Part shown: positions 35,615-48,600 of the stretch, one piece after another
Position numbering within the stretch: the first letter of the stretch is position 1
How the letters are laid out: every line of letters starts with the position of its first letter
The notes under the pieces: model-generated
The model's input: the letters and a program-made list of their open reading frames with translations, nothing else
Told to the model about the DNA's origin: nothing
The model's database searches: none
Made by a program: the position numbers and the translations under genes
Source: Oidiodendron maius Zn
Lineage: Eukaryota; Ascomycota; Leotiomycetes; Myxotrichaceae
Assembly (NCBI GenBank): GCA_000827325.1
Contig: KN832875.1
Span: 2,046,001 to 2,110,000, forward strand
Direction: 5' to 3'
DNA: 64,000 bases

Positions 35615-38100
35615 ATGGTGCAACCGTCCGTCTTTCGATCCGCGACTCGTCCGGGCCTCCATGTCTGCGCCAGATGTGCGATTAAAGTCTCTCGTCGTGA
35701 TGGCAAGCGATGGATATCCCAGAGATATCTTGCCAAGGTTGCTGACGCAGAATTAAAATGGCAGGAACGAGCATTGGAGATCAAACAAGGCAAAAAGAAG
35801 AGTATGCTCACTACTCTTGAAGAGCGCGGTCTCATCCACGCCGTCACAGGGTACGCTTCCCAGAGGGCATTGGCCCCGAGTTACTAATCTGATATCTAGC
35901 AACCGCGATGAGGTCGACCGAATGATGACGGATAGACGGGTGGGAGCCTATGTCGGAATTGACCCGACCGCTCAATCCCTCCACGTTGGACACCTTTTAC
36001 CCCTGATGTCTCTATTTTGGATGTACGTCCATGGATACCACGCTATAACACTCGTCGGAGGTGCAACTGCGAAAATTGGTGATCCCACCGGCCGTTTAAC
36101 ATCGAGAGATCACGTACATCGAAGTATCCGGGCGCAATACATGGTCAGCATGCATTACCAGCTGAAGAAGTTGTGGCTCAATGTGGAGGCTTACGGTTTG
36201 AAATACGGATATAAGTGGGAATGGGCATGGAAACGGGGGCTTCTGAATAATAACACTTGGATGAATAAGCTCCCGATATTGGAGGTACTCCAAATCCTCG
36301 GCCCAGGTGTCAGGATGGGGTCTATGCTGGCCAAGGAAACGTAAGGATGCCGTTGCAACTAAAAACTGGGTTAGGCTAACGAGTTGCCATAGTGTGAAGA
36401 ATAAGATGCAGAATGGAGACGGGATGTCATTTGCTGAGTTTACTTATCCCATCCTACAGGCCTGGGATTGGTGGCACATGTATAATACACTCGGCATCCG
36501 GATGCAAATCGGTGGAGCTGATCAATACGGAAACATCACTGCCGGTATTGATGCGGTGAAGTACATTGCTGAGAATCATCCGGCTCCGGATACCCCGAAG
36601 AAAACTAGTGATCTTCCATTTGGATTCACGGTCCCGCTCCTGACGACTTCCTCTGGCGCAAAGTTCGGGAAGAGTGCGGGTAACGCGATTTGGCTAGATA
36701 GCTCCCTGACCAGTCCTTTTGACCTCTACGGTTACTTTGTAAGCACGTCAGATACGGATGTGAGCAGATATCTTAAACTCTTTACGTTCATGAGACTTGA
36801 GGATATCGACGAGTTAGTTAAGCAGCACATGGAATCGCCCTCCCACAGGATAGCACAACATAAGTTGGCTTCCGAACTTGTGGAATTAATTCATGGAAGG
36901 ACAGCTGCTGAAGCAGCGGCGGAACAACATCGAATAGTCTTTGGAAGCTCGCCAAAGCCGCCCACGGAAAACGAAGGACCGGACCTCGCTGGTCGCAATG
37001 CTCTCAGCTTCGCACAAGTAAATGCCAATAATCGACCACAGGCCCAAATGCAACTTCCTCGCAGTTTAGTCGGGGCAGTGTCCATCGGACGGCTTCTTCA
37101 CGCGGCTGGCCTTGCCGAATCAGCATCCGAAGGACACCGTCTGGCTGCACAACAAGCTGTCTACATCGGTGGCGCTCCAACAAAGGAGAAGATGCCCATG
37201 AATGAGGGCGGGCTCTCCTTTGCCCGCATTAAGCTCTGGACACCAGAAGAAACAGAGAAATATATTATCGGCAGCAATTTGCTGATATTGAGGAGAGGCA
37301 AGCATAATATTAGAATTATCGAGCTTATTGACGATGAGGAATATGCAAAGTCGGGAAAGCTGTATCCTGGAAAAGAGGCTCACGATAATATGCTGAAGGG
37401 GAGAATGCAGGATATACATGCGATGGAGAAAAAGTTAAAGGAGCTAGGAGAGGCAACGGGGACAACGCCATCTTCGGAGCGAGTAAAGATCGAAGAACGG
37501 TTAGAATCACTCAAGGCGGCATTTCCCAGTCCTGGAGGTCCGGGACCAGAAATGATGCGACAGTGGGCCATTCCGAGAGGGCGTATTGAAGAGCAAAGGG
37601 ACATCACGAAAAGTCTCGAACAAGTGGGAAGATCAAGCGAAGGAGACAGCATGGCGGCGACGGTGGAGGACAATAACGCCTCGCAGGTCAAGCAACCCAA
37701 CCGCGATAGCACATCAAGGGTTGAGCACGAAGATGCCAATGTCTTAGAAGCGGATATTCAGGACGACAATAACACGGCAAAGGTGTTGGAGCAAAATAAA
37801 CGCACTGCTGCGCAATGGACGGAAATAGAGGCCAATTTGGGCGCTGCGACAGTCGCCAAGCTCAAGGATGCAGAGGTGGACCCAAGAAACCTGCTTGACA
37901 ACGCTTTTGACAAAGAATCTGGAGATGATGAATTCGAAGGTACAGACCCCGAGGAAAGGCTTAACTTGCTGAACCGCCGTCTTGAAGAGGAACTGGAAAC
38001 CCGGCAGAGGAAAATAGACGAAAAGAATGCCCCGAAGCCAAAGTTCACAGGCCACTTCAAAAAGAGTCGAATATATAGCGGCAGGAGCTCTTGGCGTTAA
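35615..38100 (+). CDS. Mitochondrial tyrosyl-tRNA synthetase with long C-terminal extension
   Basis: Exons 35615-35850, 35900-36340 and 36393-38100 join in phase to about 794 residues. This is a class I synthetase that charges tRNA-Tyr. The signature sequences are HVGH (residues 107-110, the HIGH motif) and KFGKS (316-320, the KMSKS loop), with the tyrosine-binding GGADQYGNITAG between them and an S4-like RNA-binding domain around 450-530 (SIGRLLHAAGLAESASEGHRLAAQQAVYI). The Arg-rich N terminus without acidic residues fits a mitochondrial targeting peptide. In related fungi the mitochondrial enzyme (CYT-18 of Neurospora) also helps group I introns splice. The C-terminal part after about residue 570 is charged, probably coiled coil (RLNLLNRRLEEELETRQRK), and makes this protein longer than CYT-18 (about 670). 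Confidence 0.92.
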
Positions 38101-38561
38101 TTGTGCCCTGCTTCAGTGTTGGAATCAGATATATAGACCTGGTCAACTAGCTTGTAGTTTCTCTCCTCTTTGACATGTAGGATATATGTAAATTAGATGA
38201 TAATTGTACTATAAATTTAGACACCAAGATAGCTTTTCCGTCTAAATGGAAAAAAGTCCTCCACTAATCCATCTCCGGCGCCAGGAATCTCTATCGGAAG
38301 CCTCCTGACTTAGAACAGATCTTCAGCTTTCCCTCCGGGTACTACCACGCAAGGCAACAAGTCCGGGCTGTGCATACTCTGTGCAAAGTGTAAGGTCAGG
38401 GCTTCCCATATGGCGAGGATTCATCTAGAAGATAATTGAATTTATTGGGATAGCCAACATAATCTCTGAAAAGCCGCCAAAATCAACTAGATAGAAAGAT
38501 ACCGTCCGTAGAATCCTAGACAATTTTCAACCACCGCAAACTCGGGTGCTATCAGAGCACA
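38101..38561. other. Intergenic, convergent 3' ends
   Basis: These 461 bp lie between the TyrRS stop (plus) and the metalloprotease stop (minus). I see only 3' flanking sequence. Confidence 0.5.
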
Positions 38562-39771
38562 TCAACCACTATGAGGACCATTGCCGACTGGATCATCCGT
38601 TTCCTCACCTCCATTGCCTTGGATGTAGACAAGCCTTGTGTCGGAATACGACGTCAGCATTCGATCAATCTGACCTTCAGTGAATTGAGTGAGGCAGCTA
38701 TCATCCGTGTAATCCATGTAGTTGTGAATGGGGTCGGCTCCAGGCTCTGAAGTGGCGTTATCGTCCTGTACACTATCGGTACACGTGTCCCGGTCCTGGG
38801 TGTGCAATAGATTAGTTTTTACGTTTTCAGCAATTACGATGCCAGGCTACTGGTCTGTCTCGATGTGGTGTAGCGCAAGCAAAGAAAGCCAAATTATGAG
38901 ATCAGGGTCCTTACCGCGGGACAGCCAGATGCAGAACTTCCTTCCGCTGGGGTATCAAATATATAATCACCGGAACCATAGCATCCACCCGTCTCAGTGT
39001 CATTGCCATGGGCTTCGAAGGTGTGGAATAAACTCAGCCAGTGGCCTACTTCATGAACAAGAGTGATCCCTAAGTTGAAAGGGGACAGGGAGCCACCAGG
39101 AAGAGTACCTGGATCAATCACAACTCCGTCCAAGTCGAATGTTCTCTGGCTGGCCTGGTCCGGAAAAGTTCTGAATAGACGTCAGCGGGACTGCTACTCT
39201 CACATCTGAGATTGAGGCTCACGCATAACCGAGAAGTTGTTCTCCCCGCGGGGTGGGTGCAATGGTATCGATGTAGACATTCAAGTCATTATAATTCCCG
39301 CGGCGGAGTTCGCTCTTCATCTCGTACTCTGTGTCGCTTTCGTACTGAATCTGTCGCCACGAGGCGTTCAGAATGTAGATTACGTTTATGAGGTTGAAAG
39401 TGAAGCCCGTATTAGAATATGCCTGATTGAGAACATCCAGCTACCGAAAATTTAGTTGTTTTCATGGTTTTAAATGAGACCGGATGATTAAATGGGAGAG
39501 AAGGGCCAATAATTGTAACACCCACCTGGTTATAAATCCACGATTGCGGGATATTCCCCTCATCCTCAGAGACACCAGAGACAATGACATTGAAGTACAT
39601 ATTGATCGCATTCCCCCCTGCTTGTCGCCGTGCCGGTTGTTTAGCGGAGGCGGCTTCGTGGGCTTGGTAGGCAGCATGTAGAGCCTTAATGCTCTCGTTG
39701 GGCTGGGGAGTGCCACATCTGGCTGATACCAAGGCGCATAGGCCGAGGAGGATGGGAAGGATACAGAGCAT
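38562..39771 (-). CDS. Secreted M43 (pappalysin/MEP1-like) zinc metalloprotease
   Basis: Exons 39771-39526, 39440-39223, 39170-38915 and 38795-38562 join in phase to 317 residues. The ATG at 39771 opens a signal peptide ([19 protein letters not shown]); ten more codons upstream are open but start with TTG. The zinc site is [11 protein letters not shown] (His194, Glu195, His198, His204), and a Met-turn follows in [10 protein letters not shown]. These define the metzincin family M43B of fungal extracellular proteases. Cysteines around the active site (GCYGSG, SGCPA, DTCTD, DSC) fit its conserved disulfides. It should act outside the cell on proteins; nothing in its neighbours suggests a special role. 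Confidence 0.9.
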
Positions 39772-40811
39772 CCTGAGTTGGGATAAATAAATTACTCTCA
39801 ATTAACAAACGGAGAGCCAGATACTTCGAGATGAGTATGAGAGGAGCGGGCCGGTCTATCAATTATATCTTATTCTCCATCTCCATCTCTCATCTCGGGA
39901 GACCCAGGGCAAAAGACGCTCTGGGCTGCAATTTGAGAGATCAACAAGATGTGGCTGGCGCTCTGAACTGCCACGGCGTCTCCAGATTCTTTTCTTGCCG
40001 CACGTGGCACCAGTGTCTTAACTGATATGTAAGAGATGAAATACAATATTGTAATATTCAGTATGATCTACTTCCGAACTCGACTGCTCTCCAATCACAT
40101 CTGGGCTGTCTCTGAGACATGTGATCTTCCAATAGCGTTCCCGTCGTCTTTTGGGAGAATGCAGCGCCTATCATGCACTGATCTTCACATGGAACGCGGG
40201 AGAGTGGCGAATGGATTTAAGCTCTGCATATCAGATGTTCGGATGGAACCGGTGAGAGGGATCAGGTCTGTGCTGTACCAGTAGATAACTGTCTCCTTCA
40301 GGGTAGGCATGTCGAATGCGGGCGGTGTAATTTAAATCGGATATCCCTGCCCTTGTAATAGCTGGATGTCGATCACCGCTTCGGGATCGTCCCAGCTATA
40401 CCGCTACCTTGGCAGATCTAATGACCTGAAATCCCCAGAAGCTCTGCTGCTATACGTTGGAACGACGGCTAGCGGGAAGTGTTCGTCCAATTTGCTTCTA
40501 TATATTGCACTGGCACTTCATGCCTAAGCTGCCGAAATCACGGGTAGGCCGCACACTGGACTCGGGGAGAAGTGCAAGTACGTGGCGCGTGATGTGTCGT
40601 CTATTGCAATTCCATAATATAAAATCAATTTAGTGGTATCGTTAAATCAGCCAGCCATCTAGTATAGTCGTACACGCTCCTGAGAGCCAGACACCCTCCG
40701 AAAATGAATGGTATACCTTGAAACCAATCAAGGCGCCTATATCAATAAATAACGCCCTTACTATTCCTCCCGTTCTGTATCTCCTATACCTATCTGCCAA
40801 CAAGTTCTCTA
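39772..40811. other. Intergenic region (metalloprotease promoter / RTA1 3' flank)
   Basis: These 1.04 kb contain the protease promoter next to 39772 and the 3' flank of the RTA1-like gene. ORFs at 39831-40284 are short and have no features. Confidence 0.5.
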
Positions 40812-42020
40812 TTAGCCGCGAATGTGGCCATTCCTCGATGTGCCCATCTCTACATGTGACGGGTCTTTCGAATTGTCAAGGCTAGAGATCCTGCCGGCGT
40901 CATGCGTCTCCCAGAACTTCTTGTTCATGTTTTTCCCTTGTGCCATTCCAACAATATCAAATGGGTCAAAGAAGGTAAGGTACCACTTCCTTGAGTCGAG
41001 ATAACCTGGGCCGGCAACCTCGGTGACCCCGTCTTCGGCAAGATAAATTGTGTTATCTCTGGGTAGATATCTCATCGGGTGTCTTGCATTCAATAGAAAA
41101 GAGTTTATAACCATCAGTGTAGCTTCAAAGACCCAGAAAAACCATTCATAGCGCATGATTGGTGTGATGGTAGCTGGGTCGACGTTGGAAAAGTTCAGGC
41201 TTGCGGTGCTGAAGTATTCCACTGTTCGGTAAATGGTACGAGTTCCAATCAATGCCGAAGAGATATATAGAGTGATCAAGACGGCGTTGAGATTCTTAGG
41301 AAGCAGGCCTGCCCTTTTGCATTTGCGATGAAAGTATGAGGCCAATGTGACGAAGAGGCCGAGAATGACGAGCTGGAGGATGAGGGCGGACTTGAGAAGT
41401 GCTTTTCCCGTGTCTTGTCGGCTTTTTGGTAGACTGGTATTTGCTACGTATGCGGCTCCATTTCCATTCAGAGCCTCAACGATCATTGACATGGCGCCGA
41501 AGGTTGTCAGGACACGTCCGGGGTGGATTGGAGAGTAGTATGGTACGTAGTAGAGGACTCGAGAGAGGATAAAATAATTCGACAGTTCGTATATGGGTCT
41601 GTAGGCGTTAGCATGATACCAAATAATAAGATGAAGAATTGGGGTCCGTACGGCGCCGCATAGATCAAGACAAGACTAGAAATGAAAACATCTATGTTCC
41701 CGAAGTTGAAGGCTCCTACTTCGCGAAGGATGTATCCGACGACGAAGAGGAGGGCTGAAAACACGAGGGTGCCCGTTACTTTCCAGCATTTGTAACGACT
41801 GTATAAATGTCAAACCATTTGCAAGTCATAAAGGCCCTGAGATTGACTTACTGGCACTGATAGGCATGAATGAACATCGAGGCGCCAAATAGGAAAGCGA
41901 AGACAACGGGAGCACCCTTATTAGGAGCGTAGAACCACAAACTCCCATCGACTCCAATGCCGTTAGTAATTCCATCTTGGGGGTTTACTGGCCGTACACA
42001 CCATATTTTCCGTTTTCCAT
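40812..42020 (-). CDS. RTA1-like seven-helix membrane protein
   Basis: Exons 42020-42002 (19 nt with the ATG), 41951-41852, 41798-41652 and 41598-40812 join in phase to about 350 residues. The N-terminal motif WFYAPNKGAP followed by VFAFLFGASMFIHAYQC is the classic opening of the RTA1 family (lipid-translocating exporter group: Rta1, Rsb1 and relatives, plasma-membrane proteins linked to resistance and sphingoid-base export). About seven hydrophobic segments follow, with the family stretch PIYELSNYFILSRVLYYVPY, a YEWFFWVFEA helix and HP.RYLP before a hydrophilic tail. The first exon is inferred: MENGKY then a GTGTGT donor and an ATTGGAG acceptor restoring VDGSLWFYAP. The first intron is the least certain part. 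Confidence 0.88.
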
Positions 42021-42950
42021 CTTGAGATAAGTTCCACAGGCAACTTAAAGCTGGGACAGGACTACAATTTCGATCGGTTCTGGGAGTTCTTCGGGGGAGG
42101 CGTCTCAGTGCTGACGGGCAATTATTTAACAAGGAGATCAAGCCAATTCCGGAAGTGCGGGCATATCCATCTCATAACTTCTCGACAAAAGCAAGGCCTT
42201 TATATCACTGACCTCTTGCTCCAAAGGACTCAGCCCCAAATTGGGTGAGGGATATAACCGAGAGGAAAAGGCTCCCGACATTAGACATACGAAAAGCGAA
42301 CATCCCTGCATGATTCAGCTTCGCTCATTGGCCATTCTGCGCCTTCTTCTCGGCTAATGGCGAATGACATGACGAGTTCCACCCCGCGATTCATCTCGTA
42401 GGGCACAATTCCCAGGTGTGGAGATCGCTGCCTAGAATTTGATTTGGGACCAGTCTTGTTCGTGCTCATTGATGTGAGGCACGAGGCTCATCCTTACAGG
42501 GCGGAGACGCATCTTTGCTGCCGTTTCTGCTGAGGCTTAACTCGTGGAATATTAGTGCGCCATCTGAGCGGTATTTCCAGCCCTCTTTGTGGCGACGTGG
42601 AGCGCTAGAAGGAATCCGGTGGCTTTCTGCGAGCGGGAAGAATGGTTAAGGGTATCTGAAGCGGGACGACGCGGCTTCTTTAGGGCGTCTTGAGAAACAA
42701 GGATCTTCGGAATCTGCTGCGATCGCATTCTTTACCTCATAGAGTTTGTTTGCTTCTCTGCAGAGCCTCTAGCCGAATACGTGTGGATGGAGCCTCCAAA
42801 GTTGGATGGTGGTCGTGCTCAAGAATGGCCCGTATAATACCTTTCATAGTAGCTACTGAGACGTTGAGGGCAATGCTCCTCGATCTCTGACTCCTCCATG
42901 CTCTTCCTAGACGACAGGTCTGCCGACAAGAGCGCTTCGATATCCCCGCC
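42021..42950. other. Intergenic region (RTA1 promoter / regulator 3' flank)
   Basis: These 930 bp contain no ORF with a recognisable domain. The promoter of the RTA1-like gene should lie in the left half. Confidence 0.5.
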
Positions 42951-44467
42951 TTATATGCTGATTATCTCTTCCGGATATTCGCTGTTATATATCCGTCCTC
43001 GGTTTACCTCCTGCTCGATCCACATCGTCCATTCATAATACGTCACCATAGACGGAGCAATATTACTATGTAGCGCAATCAGCCAGCGCGCAGTTACCCC
43101 GTCATTATCCTCCGTCGACCTTTCTCTCCCTTCCTTTTCTTTTACCGTGATTGGTGTCATGATCAATTGCAGGGCGACGAAGTGTGCATGGAGAAGCTTG
43201 CACACTTCGTTCTGTGGGTTTACAAATTCGTGAAACTGATCCGGCGGCATCGAGTACCCGAACAGCCTGTACATTTCACTCAGGTTTAAATACGCTACGT
43301 TGCACGTCAGAAAATGACAAAATGTGGACATCAAGATGAGAGAGGACTTACCATCGCGAGAGGAGGCACGAAGAGACTGGGCAATCCCGTAGAGGATGGT
43401 ATATACTTCAGTCTCGACCTTGCTCCGACACAAATGCGAAAACCGTTCAAAAGACCGACAAGCAGCCGCCACCACTTCCGGCTTAATTAAGGGCGTTGAC
43501 GATATCGCGCCATCAATCTGCTTGAAGCCCTCATCGCCGAACAAATTTTGGAACAGGAATTTCATTCTGCGACAACCCATCTGTATGCTAAGGGCAATAG
43601 TGCCGCGAAAGAAAGTCATGTACTCTATAAGCCCATCATCAAGGAGAGTCGATTGGAACAACAGCGCAAAACATGTGGCGAGCATAGCATTGGCTTGTTC
43701 GAAGCGATCCAAGCCGACTGATATGGCACAGCTTAGAGCCGAGATAGCTTTCACTCTGTGTCCTAAGGCGGCGGAAATCAGCTGCGAGCCTTCAGGGGTA
43801 TGCTCCTTTCCAGAGGCCAGATCCGAGGCTGACAGGGCCAGCATGGCGTGCAGGAGGTACTCGTACTGCCCAAATCAGCTATATTAATCGACCAAGGGAC
43901 ATGAAAGCGAATCTTACATCTGATGCAATGCTCGGAACGTCTTGCTTCCATATTGAATCGTTGCCGATTGGGTGGTGGGGGTACGCAACCTGTATAAAGT
44001 GGTTGAATAATCGAAAATCCTGGATAGTAAATACAGGCATAGGCAGTTGGGGGTTCCTTGCCATCATAGCAACTGGCTGAAATGCAGGCTTGCGTATAAC
44101 ACTCCCACTTTGGTTGATTTTGATATCGGGCCATTCGCAATTAAGGTCCCGATGGAGACAGTAGTCACATATCGGGCGATTCTCCTTGCACTTTGACGAG
44201 TAAGCAGGTTTCTTTGCATATTTCTAGGAATTCAGAACAACGTACCTTTATCCGTGCTCTTTTACAATTGAGGCATCCCGTTCTCGACTTGCTACGCCCC
44301 TTTCTTCCCAGCCTAATCTTCTCACTAGCGTTGTTCTTTGCTACTGGTTCTTGGGGTGGCGACACAGTTGCCAGATCACCGGAGCTCAGTGAGAGGCAGT
44401 CATATCTCAACACCTCCAGAGACGAGTCAGAAGGCGTGTCTGGCGTGTCTGGCATGACCAGATCCAT
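42951..44467 (-). CDS. Zn2Cys6 transcription factor with fungal-specific C-terminal domain
   Basis: Exons 44467-44246, 44190-43918, 43865-43352 and 43294-42951 join in phase to 450 residues. The binuclear zinc cluster is complete once the first intron is removed: Cys65, 68, 75, 82, 85 and 92 with spacing CX2CX6CX6CX2CX6C, preceded by a basic run (RKGRSKSRTG). The remainder is helical and resembles the regulatory region of the Fungal_trans_2 type (YEYLLHAMLALSASDLAS...). Intron 3 (43351-43295, 57 nt) is a multiple of three without stops; its GTAAGT donor and CGTAG acceptor make splicing likely. It is a nuclear DNA-binding regulator by family. Targets are unknown; the RTA1-like gene next to it on the same strand is a possible one. 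Confidence 0.88.
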
Positions 44468-46709
44468 GGCCCTGGCGTGGGATAAGCGGTGGCGGGGTTA
44501 GCTGCGGTTCCGGCGCTCAGGCAGACTGCACTGGTGGCAGCTAAACCATCAGCAATCGGTATTCTTGAGATACTCCCTCGAGATCTATCTATCTTGCCGT
44601 GTGTAATTGATAAGGAAGACACTTTGTTTCCTCTACTTGGGTCAAGATGCTTAAAATAGAGGTTGCTGTCAGGTTTCGGCCGGGAGATTTGGTTGCTGCC
44701 TGATCGCTGCCTGGGCGCAGGCCTTGGCACATGTCATAGTCACGTGCGGTGATCTTTTTAGAGGACCAAAACCATAGTGGTTTGCGTTTGCGCTAAAATG
44801 AGGGCCTAAGCCATCGTGTGTTCTGTGAGTTTTAAGGATGAGGATCTTTAATTTCTGTTAGCAGATCAGTGCAGGAAGCGACAACTGAAGGTGCGGGGTC
44901 TCAGTGCCTCCTTCGCTGCCTGTTGAGGTTGTTCAGTTCTGCCACCGCCATTCGACTGAGATCTATGACTAAAGAGGGAAGAAGAAAAGAAAAACCCTTC
45001 AATAGACAGAAGCTTAGTTGACCCTTTAGAAATAGCAGAAACGCAATGGGAAGTCCGGTAATGGGCAACTATTGGCGTATCTCATAAGTGGTTGAGTGGT
45101 TATCTACATTGAATCTAGTAGGAGTTGGAGGGAAACCAAGTTTTAAATACATCTTGGTTTGTAATAGTCAACAGAAAGCGTATTCTTAGTCATGTTCCTT
45201 AATTTCTAAAGGCCAACTTTTATTGATCTGTTGCATTGAAACGAGAAATCAAATAGGATGGTCGCATAGGGGTTGTGGTGAAGGATGGGTGTGGAATTAC
45301 AAAAGCCATTAATTGCCAACACAGCGAGCAGGCTGATGTTTTCAGCACCTCGTTAGCCGTTACAATATATAACCAAGTATAATTAAGTACTATATTTATA
45401 CTCCTTTACTTTAAGGTTTCTCTTTATTGTTATTAAGTTTAACTTACAGATATATTTATTATGATAAAATTTGTGTCGGTGATTCTGCTTCATGAAACTG
45501 CTCCCCCAGATACGAAAACCGCCTCCACCTCGACCTCTGCCTGCCTCCTTCAAACTCGTTCCTAACTTTCCACTACACGACTACTTGCCTGCAGGACGCC
45601 TAGTTCCACAATACCACGCGATAAATTACGATGGAAGATACATAAGGGGTATTGCTAACTGTTCTAGAAGGCTGGGAGGTGTTCTTCTTCTCATTACACA
45701 TCTCCGTGCACTATTATAGGTACTGTACGTATGGAGAACGCCTCGCTTTGATCATATAGCGGAGGGGTTTCCTAGGCTAGCCTAACTTGGTCAGTAATAC
45801 ATAGCTGGGCCGAGTTGTTCTGTAGATCCTCAGCTTTAGTTACTCTTCTTAATAAGCTATAGTTGGACTTACGGACCTAATTTATATAAAGGGGCTGTAC
45901 TTTAGTGCGAATCCCCTGAGGATGACAGAGCAGGCTATTTTCATAATACAGTAGTTGGAACGCACTTTAAATCGTAATTCGTCTAGATACGAGAACTTAG
46001 AATTGGAGCCTACAAACCTGTTCACTTCGAAAGCAATAGCCTCCTCTCCACCTTACATCTACCCAACGAGCTCTATTTGGTGAAAAAGCAGTGCGCAAGA
46101 CGGTGTAGCTTCCTCTTTCCTCTCAGTCACGGAACAAGGAAGGCGTGGCCTATAATGCTACTTATCCAAAGATCCTGCAGCCTAGAGGTAGCTAAGACTA
46201 ATCCTATATACTCGTACATAGCTACATCAAGTCTATATATACAAGGCACGAAGCATCACAGTTTAGTGTTTGTAGTGGGAAAGACGGAATTAAGATAACC
46301 AAGCAGCAAGCCGGAAAGGCAGGTTCCAGCACTGGTATATACCAGTACGAACTCCTCTGTTTACCTTCTTTCTGAACTACAAATTCATATTTTGCACTCT
46401 TTATTTTCTAGTTATTTTAATATTTACGAAAATTAATACTTATCAAAATAGCCAACCTCACGGTTATTGAATAATGTGTCATTCGCCCACTCCCAATAAT
46501 GCCTTGTGGATTGAGCCCAAAAAGTTGTATGCAAGCACCAAAAAATTATCATATTCACTTCAACCTCTTCAACCTTTTCAACAACACAATCCCTACCGTC
46601 ACACCTCATCACAAACATCGCCGCGTCGCCACATACTACAGCAACGCAATCAGTGAGTATATATCTATTATTGTCAGATTACTATTATTATAGCTAATCA
46701 AGGATAGAA
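44468..46709. other. AT-rich gap at the left edge of the accessory island
   Basis: These 2.24 kb hold the promoter of the zinc-cluster gene near 44468. From about 45100 the sequence becomes AT-rich and stop-dense (notably 45350-45480 and 46380-46460), as decayed repeats do. A 75-codon ORF at 45492 has no recognisable domain. The promoter of the RRM gene lies at the right end. Confidence 0.45.
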
Positions 46710-48337
46710 ATGGCTACTCACGAGAGTATCAGATACCTACAACAGCGCGCGTCTCAGAATGGCCTCGTCATCCATCTGGGCAGTCTAAATTTCAAGGCCA
46801 AGAAGACCGATGTTGAGAAGCTTTTAACAGAGCACGGATTCAATAAATGCACCTTCTTCTGGCCCGACGTGCCACCTAACCAGCCGGGCGAGCACAAGGG
46901 CTGGTGCCGTGTGCAATTCGCAGAGAAGAAGGTAGCGGAGCGCGCAAAGAGCGCCTTGCAGAACATGCCTCTGATGGGAAGGCCCATCAAGATCGGGTCG
47001 ATTGAGAACACTGCCGTAAGTACAGATCAAGGTACACGGTGGCCTCGTATAACTTTGTTGCTAATGTTACCAAGGCTGCCCCTCAAGCCCCGGCACAGCG
47101 AGCTCGAGCCCACCCCACGACAGCTCCCATCAAGCAACCCCCGCAGGATCCATCTACATCGTCCGAGTCTGTCGCTAGCATCCTTGTCCAAGAGACGACA
47201 TCCCTCGCAGCAAAAGCCTCTCTAGGGCCTTCTCCTTCTGCTCCGGCGGGAGCTGTCGCTTTTTCTTCTTCTTCTTCTTCTTCAGCGGTACAGGCGACCA
47301 ATAACCCGTCCTCTTCGGCGGCTCTTCGGTCCCTGCGCCTGACCGAATACCCCAAGTCGTGGTTTTATAACCCCGAGAACCCTGGCCTGGCTCAAGAATC
47401 GGTCATGTCCCGAGCGAAGCAGTTAGAGCGGGCTTACGAAAATGCCGGAGTCGTCGCTCGCCCGCTGGTTAAGGAGGCCCCGGGGGACGAGGCCGTGGCC
47501 CTTTCGCAGCAGTACCCCAGCCCTGCCCCGCACAACAGCAACTTCGCCACAAAACCATTCATTTGGGTGTACAAAGACGAGGGGAAGCATCGGGAGGCCA
47601 AAAGAATCGAGGTGGCGCGTTTGGCCGAGTTCGCGGCCGACGGCTGGGAGGAGTGGCAATATGCGGGTCGGCCCACCGAGCCAGGCACCGACAAGGATCC
47701 TCGACAGATCCTTAAAATCAACGATGTCTGGGAGACCGATGCTCCGTACAAGGATGCGGCTCACATGTTTGCCGCGGAAATCAAGACGGCAAGTCTTGCA
47801 GATGGCCTTAGCTGGCAGCCAGGCCAACTTCTTGGAGACAATCTCCAGGCGCGAGCCCCCATTTCTCATTCTCCGACTTTTATCACCCCTGCCGAATCGT
47901 CCAAAAATTTCCAGTCGGCAACCTCGTGCGGTCATCAACTCAAGTTTCCGCGCCCAGCAGGTGTTGGGGCGGGTTGGGGCGACCATGATATTTTCCGTGA
48001 GTGGCAGACCCATGGTCGCCAGGTGAAGAGGAGCATGGTGGAAAACAAGGAATGGCGCAAAATCTCCGAGAGCACCTATGAATTTGTTACCACCCGCGAC
48101 GCTCCGGTTGGAACCCGTGGAGTGACGATTCCTCCGGATGAGGCCGTGATGGGTATGGAGGCGGATAACCTGCGGGACGAAGAAGCACCAAAAAGCCTTT
48201 TCGAAGCACTGAATCCAAAACACCAGGCCAATCAAAGGGGCGGGCGTGGAGGAGGTTACAGTGGGAGGGGCCAGGGTGCGGCTGGAGCGGCATATGAGCA
48301 ACGGCGCCGGCAGACTGGAGAAGACCAGAATTGGTAG
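46710..48337 (+). CDS. RRM-domain protein with RGG tail (island gene A)
   Basis: Exons 46710-47015 and 47075-48337 join in phase to about 522 residues. Residues about 18-100 form an RNA-recognition motif with an RNP2-like LVIHLGSL and an RNP1-like KGWCRVQF. The middle is Ala/Ser/Pro-rich, including a serine run. From about residue 205 there is an unrecognised conserved-looking region (PFIWVYKDEGKHREAKRIEV, DIFREWQTHGRQVKRSMVENK). The C terminus is Arg/Gly-rich (GGRGGGYSGRG), typical of RNA binders. It is the first gene of an island whose genes share a 3' motif; GGCGCGAGCC plus a pyrimidine tract begins 36 nt after the stop. A decayed copy of its DIFREWQ region lies at about 56598-56680. Function is unknown beyond probable RNA binding. 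Confidence 0.75.
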
Positions 48338-48372
48338 GCCCTCATAGGCTACAGGTTGTTACTCAGAGTTCA

Positions 48373-48402
48373 GGCGCGAGCCTTCTTTTTTTCTCTTTTT
48401 TT
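48373..48402 (+). repeat. Island 3' signature, copy after gene A
   Basis: GGCGCGAGCC at 48373-48382 is followed by a pyrimidine tract to 48402, starting 36 nt after the gene A stop codon, in sense orientation. Confidence 0.75.
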
Positions 48403-48600
48403 GTCGGGTGGGAGCCCCCTTCTCTTTTCTTGTTCTTACTAGTCGTGATCCTTCTTTTCTATAGCCAGGTAGTTTGCAATATGAACTGCTTTGCTCGTGT
48501 TGGAATAGTTGCCTTGGATGCCTCAGTCACGACAACCACCACTACCACGAAGTAACACCTCAACCAGCCAGCAGTTCTGTGTAATGTGGCCTTGGATGTT

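Noticed and set aside
47423-48301. 292-codon minus-strand ORF opposite the RRM gene
   Set aside because: The plus strand has an RRM, a spliced frame in phase and an RGG tail; the minus frame has no recognisable domain.
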